Part shown: positions 24,395-33,715 of the stretch, one piece after another
Position numbering within the stretch: the stretch's first letter is position 1
Layout of the letters: every line of letters begins with the position of its first letter
Assembly (NCBI GenBank): GCA_964611125.1
Contig: CAZSZO010000001.1
Span: 149,195-213,194, forward strand
DNA length: 64,000 nt
Direction of reading: 5' to 3'
Source: JAEUIX01 sp964611125
GTDB taxonomy: Bacteria; Planctomycetota; Phycisphaerae; Phycisphaerales; UBA1924
Notes under the pieces: generated by a model
Database searches by the model: none
The model's input: only the letters and a program-made list of their open reading frames with translations
What the model was told of the DNA's origin: nothing
Position numbers and translations under genes: made by a program

Positions 24395-27300
24395 TCACTT
24401 CGCGGAAGCAGCAGGCTCGCCCGCCAGGCTGTCGTACACAAAGACCCTTTTGTCGTACCCGCCGGTCGCGAGGTAGCGGCCGTCGGGGCTCCACGCTATG
24501 ACCATGACTGTGCCGGTGTGGTTGCGGATTTGGAGTAGTTCGTCGCCGCTCGGAACCCCATAGATGTGGGTGATGCGGTCTTGTGAGCCCACTGCTATGC
24601 GGGTCTTGTCGGGGCTGATCGCGATGGACCAGACGTTGCCGCCGACGCCTTCGATGGTGGTGATCGGCTTTCGTGTGCGCATGTCGAGAATCGTGACGCC
24701 TTCGCGTGCGTGGGCGTAAGCCAGAAGAGATCCGTCGGTGCTCCAGCACAGGCCGTTTGCGCGGTCGCCTTCGCCGGCAAGTTCGGCAATCAAGGCTGCG
24801 TCGCTCGCGTTCCGGAGTCGGAGCGAACCAGCTCGCGAAAGTGTCGCGAGGGTTGCGCCGTCGGGGGAGAAGGCCGGACGGTGATAGCCCGAAGGCTCAG
24901 CGGGTGTGCGCCCGAGTTCGACACCGTCGGACACTCTGAGAATCGCGATCTCGGAGTTCTTGCACAGCACTGCGATCAACCGTCCATCGGGGCTTACGAC
25001 AAACTCGAACACCGGGTCTATGTCACGGGACCACTCTACGTGGTCATCGACCAGCGACAGGAGCGAGAGATTCTTCTTCGCGATGTTCTGGAGGACCAGC
25101 TGTTCGCCTGGAATCACAGCCAGGAAGTGGCTCTCGAAGTGATCTCTCGACAAGATGCTGGGCCGCCTGTCAACATCGATGGTGATGAGGGATGTCTGCC
25201 CGACGGCCCGGAGCGTTGTTGTTGCGGCATGAGAGGACGTTGCATCAAGAAAGTCGAGGTGGTTGATGAACGGCGACGTTTCGTCCGCGATGGCCGAGAA
25301 GACCGGGCCATTGGCCTTCAAGCTCCAGGTGCGTATGCGACTGGCATCATCGACCGAGATCACGTCCGACGACTCCAATTCTTGACTTGGGAGAAACCGA
25401 GCTTGAAGCGTGGGAGACTCATGCCCGAGCAGGGTAGTGAGTGGCTCGCCATTCAGCGCGTTCCAGACACGCACTGTGCGATCGATCGAGGTCGTGACGA
25501 GCCGATTGCCCGACTGGTCGAATGACAGCGAGTGGATTCGCTGCGTGTGCCCTCGAAGCGTCGTTCGCACGACCCATGTCTGCGTATCAATCATCTGCAC
25601 CTCCACGCCGCACGTCACCGCGATCAGCTTGCCGTTGGGTGAGTAGCACAGAGTCCCGGGCTCGACTTTGGTCACTCGTGCTGTCGCAACCGATCCCTGG
25701 GGCGTCCAAGTCGCCGCCTCAACGCGCTCAACGTCTGTCGCGTTCGACCAAGCCAGCGAGCCGCCGTCGGGGCTGAACGCCGGGGAGTAGACCCATGAGT
25801 CTGATCGCTTCGAGAAGACGGTCTGACCGGTCCGTGTGTCAAACACTTCGACGCCAGCAAATTCACTCAGCCCGATTGCAAGCAGAGACCCGTCGGGATT
25901 GAAGCCGCCACCAAGGGGATATCGATCTGGCAGCTGAGGCCATCTTCGCACTTCCACTCCCGTCTTCGCGTCGATCAGTACTACGGCATCCCGCCGGGGA
26001 ATGGCGATCAGTGATTCGTCGGCATTCCAGATGACGGTCCCGGAGGGCAGGCCGTCTTCGATACGAGCCACGACCTGGCGGTTGGTGGTGTCAATGATGT
26101 CGGCGTGGGTGTCGCCATCATGCAGGTGGCTGCAATACGCCCATCGGCCGCTGGGCGATAGGAACGTCCCCGCGAACTTGTCGGTGACTTGCCACTGGCT
26201 TTCGCTCGTGTCGGCCAGGGCGTGGAGAAATCGCCACTCCCATCCGCGTTGCTGCTGCGGAATCGCATCCAGTCGGCGCATGGCCGAACCACCATCGCCC
26301 AATCGCAGCGACGAATCCGCCGCGGTCAGGTTGGCCAGCCAAGCGGCTCGGTCGGCCTCGCGGCGCGCAGCCCGCTCGCGCGAGAGTCCGAGCGTGATCC
26401 CGACCACGCCCGCAATCAGGCCAAGCATCGCAAGCACCACGAGCCCCGTCATCACCGGCCGGCGGCGCATGAGCATTCCCGCTGCGTAGATGGTCGAGCT
26501 GGGGCGAGCCTGGACCGGCTCGCGCGCGATAACGCGCCGCAGGTCGGCGGCGAACTCCGCCGCCGACTGGTAGCGGTCGCCCGGGTCCTTGCTGAGGGCC
26601 TTGAGCACGACCATGGCGGCGTCGGTCGGGATCGCCGGCGCGTGCCTGCGCGGATCGCGCGCCGGCTGCTCGCAGATGGCCCGCATGCACGCCGCGACGG
26701 AATCATCGCCAGTTTCGTAGGGCGGAAACCCGGTCATGGCCTCGTAGAGCACCACGCCCAGGGAGTAGACGTCGCTGCGCGTGTCGAGCAGGGCGCCGGG
26801 TACGCCGCACTGCTCGGGGCACATGTAGCGGGGTGAGCCCAGCAGCGCGCCCTCGTGCGTGGTCGCCGGGCTCCGGTCGGCGCCGATGGCGCGGGCGATG
26901 CCGAAGTCGATGACCTTGGGCTCTCCGCGGGCGCTCACGAGGATGTTCGCGGGCTTGAGGTCGCGATGGATGAAGCCCTGCTGGTGCCCGTAGTGCACCG
27001 CGTCGGCCACCTGCGCGAACAGGCGCAGCACGGCGTCGAGCGGCGCACCCCGGCAGGCCTCCAGGATCGTGCGGGCGCCATCAACAAGCTCCATCGCGAT
27101 CCACGGGAGGGACTGGACCTCATCGAACAGCCCCTCCGCGAGAGACTTGTCGGGGCCGGCGAGGTCGAGCGGGCGCGAGCCGGCGGCGATAACCCGTGCG
27201 ATGCCCGGGTGGTTGAGCCGCGCCAAGATCGCCGACTCTTCGACGAACCGCCGGCGCGATTGCCGCGACGCCGTCCATGACTGCAGCAGCTTCAGCGCGA

Positions 27301-27673
27301 CCGGACGCCGGAGCGAGATCTGCTCGGCTTGGTACACGGCGCCGATCCCGCCGCGGCCGATCAGCCGCACCAACCGAAAATCGCCGACAATGATCCCGGG
27401 TGAGCCGCCATCGGTCGCGATGCCGGGGGCGCCGTCAGGGATGCCAGGCGAATCCCACGGCACGCTCCCCGCGGCGTGGCCGAACCACGTCGCCGCGTCG
27501 ACATCCAGGGCGTCGGAAGACGTCTCCAGCGAGCGCAGGAGGGAGGCGACCTCGGCTTCGAGCGATGCATCGCCCTGGCATGCTGCGTGGACGAAGCCAG
27601 GCCGCTCGACCACCGGCCGCTCGGCGGCTTCATCAAAGATTGCGCGAAGGCGTTCGGCGCGGGTGGATTCCAT
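24395..27673 (-). CDS. Transmembrane Ser/Thr protein kinase with WD40 propeller
   Basis: 1092 residues. An N-terminal 95-residue helical lead (RLRAIFDEAAERPVVERPGF) is typical of planctomycete kinases. The kinase domain is about 97-365: LIGRGGIGAVYQAE, ALKLL, HRDLKPANIL (236-245), VIDFGIARA and GSPRYMCPEQ. Transmembrane helix about 408-430. The rest (440-1092) forms WD40 blades: DAIPQQQRGWEWRFLHALAD marks the start, and LRGHTQRIHSLSFDQSGNRL and HTGTVMVIAWSPDGRYLATG are classic repeats. HRD, DFG and the catalytic Lys are all intact. It lacks an adjacent sigma factor. Its role is probably signal-dependent phosphorylation with the propeller as protein-binding platform. Confidence 0.93.
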   Translation of the reverse strand: MESTRAERLRAIFDEAAERPVVERPGFVHAACQGDASLEAEVASLLRSLETSSDALDVDAATWFGHAAGSVPWDSPGIPDGAPGIATDGGSPGIIVGDFRLVRLIGRGGIGAVYQAEQISLRRPVALKLLQSWTASRQSRRRFVEESAILARLNHPGIARVIAAGSRPLDLAGPDKSLAEGLFDEVQSLPWIAMELVDGARTILEACRGAPLDAVLRLFAQVADAVHYGHQQGFIHRDLKPANILVSARGEPKVIDFGIARAIGADRSPATTHEGALLGSPRYMCPEQCGVPGALLDTRSDVYSLGVVLYEAMTGFPPYETGDDSVAACMRAICEQPARDPRRHAPAIPTDAAMVVLKALSKDPGDRYQSAAEFAADLRRVIAREPVQARPSSTIYAAGMLMRRRPVMTGLVVLAMLGLIAGVVGITLGLSRERAARREADRAAWLANLTAADSSLRLGDGGSAMRRLDAIPQQQRGWEWRFLHALADTSESQWQVTDKFAGTFLSPSGRWAYCSHLHDGDTHADIIDTTNRQVVARIEDGLPSGTVIWNADESLIAIPRRDAVVLIDAKTGVEVRRWPQLPDRYPLGGGFNPDGSLLAIGLSEFAGVEVFDTRTGQTVFSKRSDSWVYSPAFSPDGGSLAWSNATDVERVEAATWTPQGSVATARVTKVEPGTLCYSPNGKLIAVTCGVEVQMIDTQTWVVRTTLRGHTQRIHSLSFDQSGNRLVTTSIDRTVRVWNALNGEPLTTLLGHESPTLQARFLPSQELESSDVISVDDASRIRTWSLKANGPVFSAIADETSPFINHLDFLDATSSHAATTTLRAVGQTSLITIDVDRRPSILSRDHFESHFLAVIPGEQLVLQNIAKKNLSLLSLVDDHVEWSRDIDPVFEFVVSPDGRLIAVLCKNSEIAILRVSDGVELGRTPAEPSGYHRPAFSPDGATLATLSRAGSLRLRNASDAALIAELAGEGDRANGLCWSTDGSLLAYAHAREGVTILDMRTRKPITTIEGVGGNVWSIAISPDKTRIAVGSQDRITHIYGVPSGDELLQIRNHTGTVMVIAWSPDGRYLATGGYDKRVFVYDSLAGEPAASAK

Positions 27674-27917
27674 GTCGGGCGGCCATCAGCGACAATGGTA
27701 GAAGCGACGTTTCGCCGCCAGAATGGTCAGGCCTTCCGGGCAGGCGGCCATATTGCCCAAGTTGCCCGGTGAACGTCAAGTGAAGGGCTGGCAGATTTTG
27801 CCCGCCGCCTGTCCGGATACCGGCGCCTTTGTCGCTCTCTGGGCGCCGTTTGGAGGCAGAGAGACATCGTACTGCCTGAGGGCCGCGCCGCACCGGCGTG
27901 GGCCTTGGAGTTGTCTC

Positions 27918-28823
27918 ATGCCTCTTCCGGACCCCACATACCGACCTGTCACCCCCGCCCTGCTCTCGACCGCTCACGCCTCCGCCAACGCGCTGGCGGT
28001 GTGTCTGGGGGTGTTGTGCGTCGCCAGCCCGGAAGCCCGGGCCCAGAACGAGTATTACCCGCGCGACGGCGTCATCACCGTCCTGCGCATCGGCGACGTC
28101 AGGCTTGACATCTATGGCAGCCAGCTGACACAGACCTTGCTCAATCCCAATAGCTCGGGCTTCAGAGTGTACGGCGTCAGCGGCATGCTTGCCGACGGCA
28201 CAGCGCTGCGCGACCGGGTCATTCTGGTCCAGAACTCTCCGCGTGGAACGCTTGTGCTGCACAACATCCCCGCCCCAAGAGCGGCGGGGGTGCTCGCGAT
28301 GGGCGGATTCGCCGCGACACGCCGCCGCAGGCGGCTCCCGGGCTCGACCAGCACGGGTGTACTCGGGCTGAGTCGCGACGGGACGACGATCACTGGCGTG
28401 GCGAGCTTGCCCGACGGTCCCTCAGGCGAGTTCCGCAGCCGAGGGTTCCGTTGGACCAGCGCGGGCATGGCGGACCTGGGCTTGCCCGCTGGCATGGACT
28501 ACGTCTACCCGCTCTCGGTCAGCGGCAACGGCGGGGTCATCGTCGGCGCGTTCGGGAACGCCGCCGACGGCGATCGCGCCTTCATCTGGACCCCCCAGAC
28601 CGGCGTGACCGACCTCTCGACTTACCTGACCTCCCTCGGCGTCAATCTGACGGGCTGGTCGTCGCTCGCCAATGGCTGGGCCGTCTCCGCGGACGGCAGG
28701 ACCATCACCGGATGGGGCATCTATCACGAACTCGATACGTCCTATGTCGCGACGATCCCGACGCCAGGCGCGGCAGGAGTGCTTGCGATGTGCGGGCTGA
28801 TGGCGACCCTGCGACGGCGTTGA
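27918..28823 (+). CDS. Secreted HAF-repeat protein with two PEP-CTERM-like motifs
   Basis: 301 residues from ATG 27918. Signal peptide at about residues 20-42 (ANALAVCLGVLCVASPEARA). Residues 43-115 form a short unknown domain that ends in a sorting-like motif IPAPRAAGVLAMGGFAATRR plus more Arg. The chain then continues into HAF-type repeats (SRDGTTITGVASLPD; GFRWTSAGMADLGLPAGMD; RAFIWTPQTGVTDLSTYL) and ends in a second motif IPTPGAAGVLAMCGLMATLR. Such C-terminal motif-helix-Arg tails direct sorting and removal by exosortase-like systems. An internal copy is not expected, so this looks like two genes joined by deletion. Confidence 0.82.
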   Translation: MPLPDPTYRPVTPALLSTAHASANALAVCLGVLCVASPEARAQNEYYPRDGVITVLRIGDVRLDIYGSQLTQTLLNPNSSGFRVYGVSGMLADGTALRDRVILVQNSPRGTLVLHNIPAPRAAGVLAMGGFAATRRRRRLPGSTSTGVLGLSRDGTTITGVASLPDGPSGEFRSRGFRWTSAGMADLGLPAGMDYVYPLSVSGNGGVIVGAFGNAADGDRAFIWTPQTGVTDLSTYLTSLGVNLTGWSSLANGWAVSADGRTITGWGIYHELDTSYVATIPTPGAAGVLAMCGLMATLRRR

Positions 28824-28912
28824 TCCACCAAGGTCGTCCGGCTTCGCCGACCGCCGACTGATTTACACCCACGTTGTCCGTCCCTCATCCACCATCGTCC
28901 CGGAGTCCGTTC

Positions 28913-29695
28913 ATGGCCCGCTCGCACCTGGCTCTTGCCGCCGTCACTTCCGCCGCGCTCGCGACCCCCGTCCTCGCCCAGGACTACCTGATCACCGTCT
29001 CGGGCCCTTACCGGTCATTCACCAATGACGGCGGCTTCTTCGATGGCGCCAGTAGCGGCCCGCTCGACCCTATCTACAACATCCCGCGTCTCACCGGTGG
29101 AACGTTCTCCGCCACATTCCGCTACCGGGCCATCGCCAGCCCCGACACCGGCGACTTCACCGGCTACGCCTTCGCCCAGCCTGCGGGGTTCACCTATGAC
29201 CTCTTCGACTCCGCCGGTTCATTGGTGCACCGCGGCACGGCGCCAACGTCGGCCGGGGCCACGGTCGGAAACAACCTCAGCTTCCTCGGGGGCGCCCCGA
29301 ACGATTTCGTCAATCTCTTCTGCTTCGTGAACAGCGTCACTGGGCTGGTTACCCCCGCGCCGATCTACGCTGCGGAGGGAGAAGTCGGGGCGATTCAGTC
29401 AATCGCCGGCTTCAGCGGCGGCGTCGGGCCGGCGAGCGGCGGCGCCGAGTACATCACAGACCTCTCCGTACCGCTTTCGGCGACCACGTTCCTTTCTTTT
29501 CCCGAACGCGGCTTCACGGCTGGGGCGTATTTCGGCGATGGCGACTTCCTCAACTTTGAGGACCCGTACCAGTACATCGAAACCAGCGTCAACTACGACA
29601 TCACGAGCGTAACCGTGACGCAGATCCCGACTCCCGGCGCGGCAGGCGTGCTGGCTCTCGCTGGGCTCGTCGCGGCCGGTCGTCGCCGCCGCTGA
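28913..29695 (+). CDS. Secreted protein with PEP-CTERM-like C-terminus
   Basis: 260 residues from ATG 28913. Signal peptide of about 22 residues (RSHLALAAVTSAALATPVLA). The body is beta-rich with no known catalytic motif; it opens YLITVSGPYRSFTNDGGFFD and contains GGTFSATFRYRAIASPDTGD, similar in style to choice-of-anchor type proteins. The tail IPTPGAAGVLALAGLVAAGR followed by RRR is the tripartite sorting signal (motif, hydrophobic helix, Arg cluster). It sits 89 bases after the gene with the doubled motif and is convergent with the sigma factor. Function unknown, extracellular. Confidence 0.82.
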   Translation: MARSHLALAAVTSAALATPVLAQDYLITVSGPYRSFTNDGGFFDGASSGPLDPIYNIPRLTGGTFSATFRYRAIASPDTGDFTGYAFAQPAGFTYDLFDSAGSLVHRGTAPTSAGATVGNNLSFLGGAPNDFVNLFCFVNSVTGLVTPAPIYAAEGEVGAIQSIAGFSGGVGPASGGAEYITDLSVPLSATTFLSFPERGFTAGAYFGDGDFLNFEDPYQYIETSVNYDITSVTVTQIPTPGAAGVLALAGLVAAGRRRR

Positions 29696-29728
29696 GGGGG
29701 AACGCCAAGAAGCCCCGATCATGCCCAA

Positions 29729-30370
29729 TCATGCCGATGGGCCCCGACGATCCGGCCCCGGCTGATCGCCAGGGCTCATCTCCCGGGCCAGCCACGCTTT
29801 GGCGAACGTCCAGTGCCGGCGCACTGTCCGCTCGCTGATGCCGAGGCACTCGCCGATGGCCGCGTCGGTCAGCCCGGCGAAGAACCGCAGCTCGACAACC
29901 CGCGCGGCCTGGTCGTGCTCGACAGAGAGCCGATCGATCACCTGGTCGAGGGCGAGCGCATCCAGCGGCGCGCCACCCCGGGCCCGGTCCGCCGCGAAGC
30001 CCAGCGAATCGCCGCCCGCAACGGGCTGCCCGCCGCCGCGTTTCTGGCGACTCCTGCCGCGGGCGTGATCGACGAGGATGCGGCGCATCGCCTGGGCGGC
30101 GAGCCCGAAGAACATCCCGCGGTCGATGGGCGGCCCGCCGGCCCGCTTCCCGTGCGCGGCGCCCCCGCTCGGGGCGAGTTTGAGGTAGGCCTCGTTGACC
30201 AGAGCCGTCGCGCTCAGCGTGTGATTGCGTCGTTCCGAATCCAGCTCTGATTGGGCCAGAGAGCGGAGCTCCTCATACAGAACAGTCACCCAGAAGGCGC
30301 GGTCGGCCGCGCTGGGCCCGCCGCCTGCGGAAGGTGCCTGGTCGGATTGGCCGCTACCTGACGGATTCAC
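29729..30370 (-). CDS. ECF-type RNA polymerase sigma factor (planctomycete TIGR02999-like group)
   Basis: 213 residues. Region 2: FWVTVLYEELRSLAQSEL, then TLSATALVNEAYLKL, typical of this ECF-like group. A FFGLAAQAMRRILVDHARGR stretch with an Arg/Lys-rich RSRQKRGG follows, then region 4: RVVELRFFAGLTDAAIGECL, GISERTVRRHWTFAKAWL. Such sigma factors are usually paired with a Ser/Thr kinase; here no kinase is adjacent. The kinase at 24395 is 2 kb away on the same strand with two plus-strand genes between, so a link is only possible. It is divergent from the ubiquitin-like gene at 30533. Confidence 0.92.
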   Translation of the reverse strand: MNPSGSGQSDQAPSAGGGPSAADRAFWVTVLYEELRSLAQSELDSERRNHTLSATALVNEAYLKLAPSGGAAHGKRAGGPPIDRGMFFGLAAQAMRRILVDHARGRSRQKRGGGQPVAGGDSLGFAADRARGGAPLDALALDQVIDRLSVEHDQAARVVELRFFAGLTDAAIGECLGISERTVRRHWTFAKAWLAREMSPGDQPGPDRRGPSA

Positions 30371-30462
30371 GACGCACCAAGCCTATGAGGCCGATAGTCG
30401 ATCTGGCGGTGAGGTGCGTCCCGCCAGCGCGTCTGCCCGGTGGGACCCGGCACGAACCCTCT

Positions 30463-30490
30463 CTTGCACGCCCTCGATCCTTGGGATAAT
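30463..30490 (+). promoter_or_regulatory. Putative promoter of the ubiquitin-like/DUF4132 operon
   Basis: CTTGCA (30463-30468), a 16-base spacer and GATAAT (30485-30490), 42 bases before the ATG at 30533. The boxes are close to sigma-70 consensus in otherwise GC-rich DNA. Confidence 0.45.
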
Positions 30491-30532
30491 CTACGGTTTG
30501 TCGCGGCTCCACGGGTTGAGATCGGAGGAACC

Positions 30533-30937
30533 ATGAGTGTTGCCTTGCAGGTAAACGACGAGTCCCTGACCGGGACGGTGGAACGCTCGTTCACGCTTGA
30601 GTTTCCCAGCGAGCGGATCACGGTGCGCGAACTGATCCGCGAGCGGGTGTACCAGGAGGTGGACGACTACAACCGGACGAGCCGGCAGGAGGGCGTCGTG
30701 TTCCGCGGGCTGGTGCAGCCGACGGATGCGGAGGTGGCCCTGAACGGGGTGCGTGTCAAGGGCGGGCGCGAGGTGAACTGGCAGACCCAGTTCGAGCGGG
30801 CCTGCGAGGCGTACGAGAAGAGCCGGCTGCTGGTGCTGGTCGGCGATCGGCAGACGGCGTCGCTGGAGGATCAGATCGAGATCGGGCGCGGGACGGAGGT
30901 GAGCTTCCTGAGATTGGTGCCTCTGGTGGGTGGGTGA
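30533..30937 (+). CDS. MoaD/ThiS/ubiquitin-like beta-grasp protein with C-terminal Gly-Gly
   Basis: 134 residues; ATG 30533 has GGAGG about 5 bases upstream. The N-terminal part FTLEFPSERITVRELIRERV reads like the beta-hairpin and first helix of a beta-grasp fold. A 60-residue insertion follows (DAEVALNGVRVKGGREVNWQ and a helix). The end is LLVLVGDRQTASLEDQIEIG then EVSFLRLVPLVGG; this matches the last strands of MoaD/ThiS/ubiquitin-like proteins and stops at a terminal Gly-Gly. In those families the diglycine is adenylated for sulfur transfer or protein conjugation. No E1 or moaE gene is nearby. The next gene starts 1 base after the stop, so translation is coupled. Confidence 0.75.
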   Translation: MSVALQVNDESLTGTVERSFTLEFPSERITVRELIRERVYQEVDDYNRTSRQEGVVFRGLVQPTDAEVALNGVRVKGGREVNWQTQFERACEAYEKSRLLVLVGDRQTASLEDQIEIGRGTEVSFLRLVPLVGG

Positions 30938-30938
30938 G

Positions 30939-33584
30939 ATGACGGCCTTCGAACCGGTTGATGCGCTCTTCGAACAAATCCTGGACGCGTCCACGTCGTG
31001 GCCGCGTCCGGATCCGCCAGGCCTGGGCGGGTTCCGGGAGTTGAACGCTGCGCAGAAGCGCGATCTGCTGGTCCGGGCCCGCCGCTGGTGCGAAGAGCTG
31101 CTGGCGAGAAACCCGCGCTGGAAAGGGCGCCTGCACGAGCACCTGAGGGACCCCTCCTGCCGCCAGTTCTGCGCTCTTTCGACACTCGTGGTCGAGCAGC
31201 TCGGCGTCACCGACAGTTGGACCTCGCCAGAACTTGAAGATTGGGCAACATGGAGCCGACCGGACCTGTGGATGGCCCCGGATGCGTTCGATCGGTCGAT
31301 GCTCAAGCTCGCCGAGCGGTGCGGGTTCGAACTGCCGCCCAAGCTACGTTCCTACCTGCAGAAGCGCGTGCAGGCGGAGGAGGGCAAGCACAAGGCCGAC
31401 CACCGCTGGATCAAGCGCGCCAGGACGGTGTTGGGCGTCGCCCCGAAGCTGGAGCTGGAGCCCGGCGAGGCGTGGTCGGACGGGGCCATCGCCAACATCG
31501 AGGCGATGCCGCCGGAGCTGGGCGCTGCGTGGAACGAGCTCATCGCCCATTGCAAGAGCGGGAGCGGCAGCGCCCCGTCGGGCAAGTGGTTGAAGTCAGC
31601 GCAGGGCCTGTTGGAGCCGATCGGGGCCGGACCGTTCGCCGACCGGCTCGCCGCGTGGTTCCCGCTGGTTGACAAGGCGCGCACGGCGCCGCGGGCGCGC
31701 CGCAGTCAGTACGAGCCCGACTACAACCACCTGATCATCGATCCGCACATGGAGGTGCTCAAGGGGTTCTGCTGGATCGCCGGGACGCTCGGCTCGCCCG
31801 AGCTGGCGCGGGAGCTGGGGCGGCTGGCGATCTCGTGCTACCGCAAGGCGCCGGGGGTCGGTCCCCGCGCGATCAAGGTGGGCAACGGCGCGGTCCACGC
31901 GCTGGGGGTCATGCCCGGGATGGACTCGCTGGGGCAATTGGCGATGCTGCGCGTCAAGGTCAAGTTCGGCGGCGCCCAGAAGTCGATCGAGAAGGCCTTG
32001 AATGCCGCGGCCGCGCGCGAGGGGCTCCCGCGCGACGAGATCGAGGAGCTGGGCGTACCGACCTATGGCCTGACGGGGATTGGGGTGCTCGAGGAGGAGC
32101 TGGGTGACTATCGGGCGTGCCTCACGCTCAGCGGCATCGGGGCTACGGAGCTGGTGTTCTTCAAGAAGGGGAGCGAGAAGCCGCAGAAGAGCGTTCCTGC
32201 GGCGCTCAAGACTTCACACGCCGAGGCCCTCAAGGAGATCAAGGCCGCCGCGAAGGACGCCGGGACGATGCTGCCGGCGCAGCGCGACCGCATCGACTCG
32301 CTGTTCCTGGAGAACCGCACGTGGAAGGGCGAGACGTGGCGCGAGCGATACCTGGATCACCCGCTGGTCGGAGTGATCAGCCGGAGGCTGATCTGGCGGG
32401 TGTCGGGCCCGGGGGCCGCTCCGGCGAGTCCGGCAAGTTCGGCGAGTCAGGCGGGCCCGGCGGGCCCGGCGGGATCCGCGGAGCCGACGGCACCAGCGGG
32501 GTCGTGGCGGAGCGTCGCGTGGCTCGACGAGGCCGGGCCCCACGGGGCCGGATCGCTTGTGGACTCGCAGGGGCGCCTCGACCCGGGGCCCGGACCGGAG
32601 GATTCGGTCCGGCTGTGGCATCCAATCGAAGTCGATCGGGACGAAGTGATGGCGTGGCGGCGGTTCTTCGAGGACCGGCGTATCCGCCAGCCTTTCAAGC
32701 AAGCCCACCGGGAGGTGTACCTGCTCACCGACGCGGAGCGGCGCACAGGGATCTACTCCAACCGGTTCGCCGCGCACATCATCAGGCAGCACCAGTTCAG
32801 CACGCTGTGCGGGGTGCGGAACTGGAAGAACAAGCTCCGGCTGATGGTGGACGACGAGTACCCGCCCGCGACTCGGCGCGTGCGGGCTTTCGAGCTGAGG
32901 GCGGAGTTCTGGGTTGAGGGGGCGGGTGATGAGTTCGGACGCGACACCAACGAATCGGGCGCCTATTTGCACCTGGCGACCGACCAGGTCCGGTTCTATC
33001 GGGACGGAACGGCCCAGGTCACGGCTCACGCGGCGGGTGGGGGCTATGGCCCGGCCTGGCGTGAGGCGCCGACCGACCCTCTGCCCTTGGAACAGATCCC
33101 GGCGCTGGTGCTCAGCGAGGTGCTGCGCGACGTGGACTTGTTCGTGGGCGTGTGCAGCGTGTCGAACAACCCGCAATGGAGCGACGGCGGCCCGGGCGGC
33201 ACACATCGCGACTACTGGTGGAGCCGCGGGTTCGGGGATCTGTCGGAGACAGGCTCGGGCCGGCGCGACCTGCTGGCCCGCCTGATCCCGCGACTGAAGA
33301 TCGCGCCCGTGTGCGAGCTGGGCGACCGATTCCTGATCGTGAAAGGGAAGATACGCACGTACAAGATCCACCTGGGGAGCGGGAACATCCTGATGGAGCC
33401 CAACGATCAATACCTGTGCATCGTGCCGAGCTCGCGCGACGAAACCGGCGCGAGCGCGGCCGAGGTCTTCCTGCCCTTTGAGGGAGATCGCACGCTCTCG
33501 ATCATCCTGAGCAAGGCGTTCATGCTCGCCGAGGACGACAAGATCAAGGACGCGAGCATCGTGTCGCAGATCAAGGGGCGATAG
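30939..33584 (+). CDS. DUF4132-family protein
   Basis: 881 residues from ATG 30939. The N-terminal 300 residues are helical and repeat-like (KGFCWIAGTLGSPELARELG). A DUF4132-type region follows (GVPTYGLTGIGVLEEELGDY; KSVPAALKTSHAEALKEIKA; HPLVGVISRRLIWRV). A Pro/Ala/Gly-rich linker lies at about 490-515. The conserved C-terminal domain is recognised from HREVYLLTDAERRTGIYSNR, FAAHIIRQHQFSTLCG, DLFVGVCSVSNNPQWSDGG, YKIHLGSGNILMEPNDQYLC and LPFEGDRTLSIILSKAFMLA. E. coli MolR belongs to a related group; the biochemical role is unknown. Pairing with a diglycine beta-grasp protein suggests it may act on, or be modified by, that partner. Confidence 0.82.
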   Translation: MTAFEPVDALFEQILDASTSWPRPDPPGLGGFRELNAAQKRDLLVRARRWCEELLARNPRWKGRLHEHLRDPSCRQFCALSTLVVEQLGVTDSWTSPELEDWATWSRPDLWMAPDAFDRSMLKLAERCGFELPPKLRSYLQKRVQAEEGKHKADHRWIKRARTVLGVAPKLELEPGEAWSDGAIANIEAMPPELGAAWNELIAHCKSGSGSAPSGKWLKSAQGLLEPIGAGPFADRLAAWFPLVDKARTAPRARRSQYEPDYNHLIIDPHMEVLKGFCWIAGTLGSPELARELGRLAISCYRKAPGVGPRAIKVGNGAVHALGVMPGMDSLGQLAMLRVKVKFGGAQKSIEKALNAAAAREGLPRDEIEELGVPTYGLTGIGVLEEELGDYRACLTLSGIGATELVFFKKGSEKPQKSVPAALKTSHAEALKEIKAAAKDAGTMLPAQRDRIDSLFLENRTWKGETWRERYLDHPLVGVISRRLIWRVSGPGAAPASPASSASQAGPAGPAGSAEPTAPAGSWRSVAWLDEAGPHGAGSLVDSQGRLDPGPGPEDSVRLWHPIEVDRDEVMAWRRFFEDRRIRQPFKQAHREVYLLTDAERRTGIYSNRFAAHIIRQHQFSTLCGVRNWKNKLRLMVDDEYPPATRRVRAFELRAEFWVEGAGDEFGRDTNESGAYLHLATDQVRFYRDGTAQVTAHAAGGGYGPAWREAPTDPLPLEQIPALVLSEVLRDVDLFVGVCSVSNNPQWSDGGPGGTHRDYWWSRGFGDLSETGSGRRDLLARLIPRLKIAPVCELGDRFLIVKGKIRTYKIHLGSGNILMEPNDQYLCIVPSSRDETGASAAEVFLPFEGDRTLSIILSKAFMLAEDDKIKDASIVSQIKGR

Positions 33585-33715
33585 GCGGGCGGAAGCGAGG
33601 GGAGAGCCAGCGGCCGGTCCGCATGCGCGGAGCCGAATTGAAGGCCAGTGGGGCTCCGAGCCGAGCGCGTCGAGGCGCGAACGCGCCGCCGCCGTGCACC
33701 GCGAACCTTGAGGCG

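Noticed and set aside
31596..31937. Minus-strand ORF inside the DUF4132 gene
   Set aside because: Arg/Pro-rich shadow with no domain.
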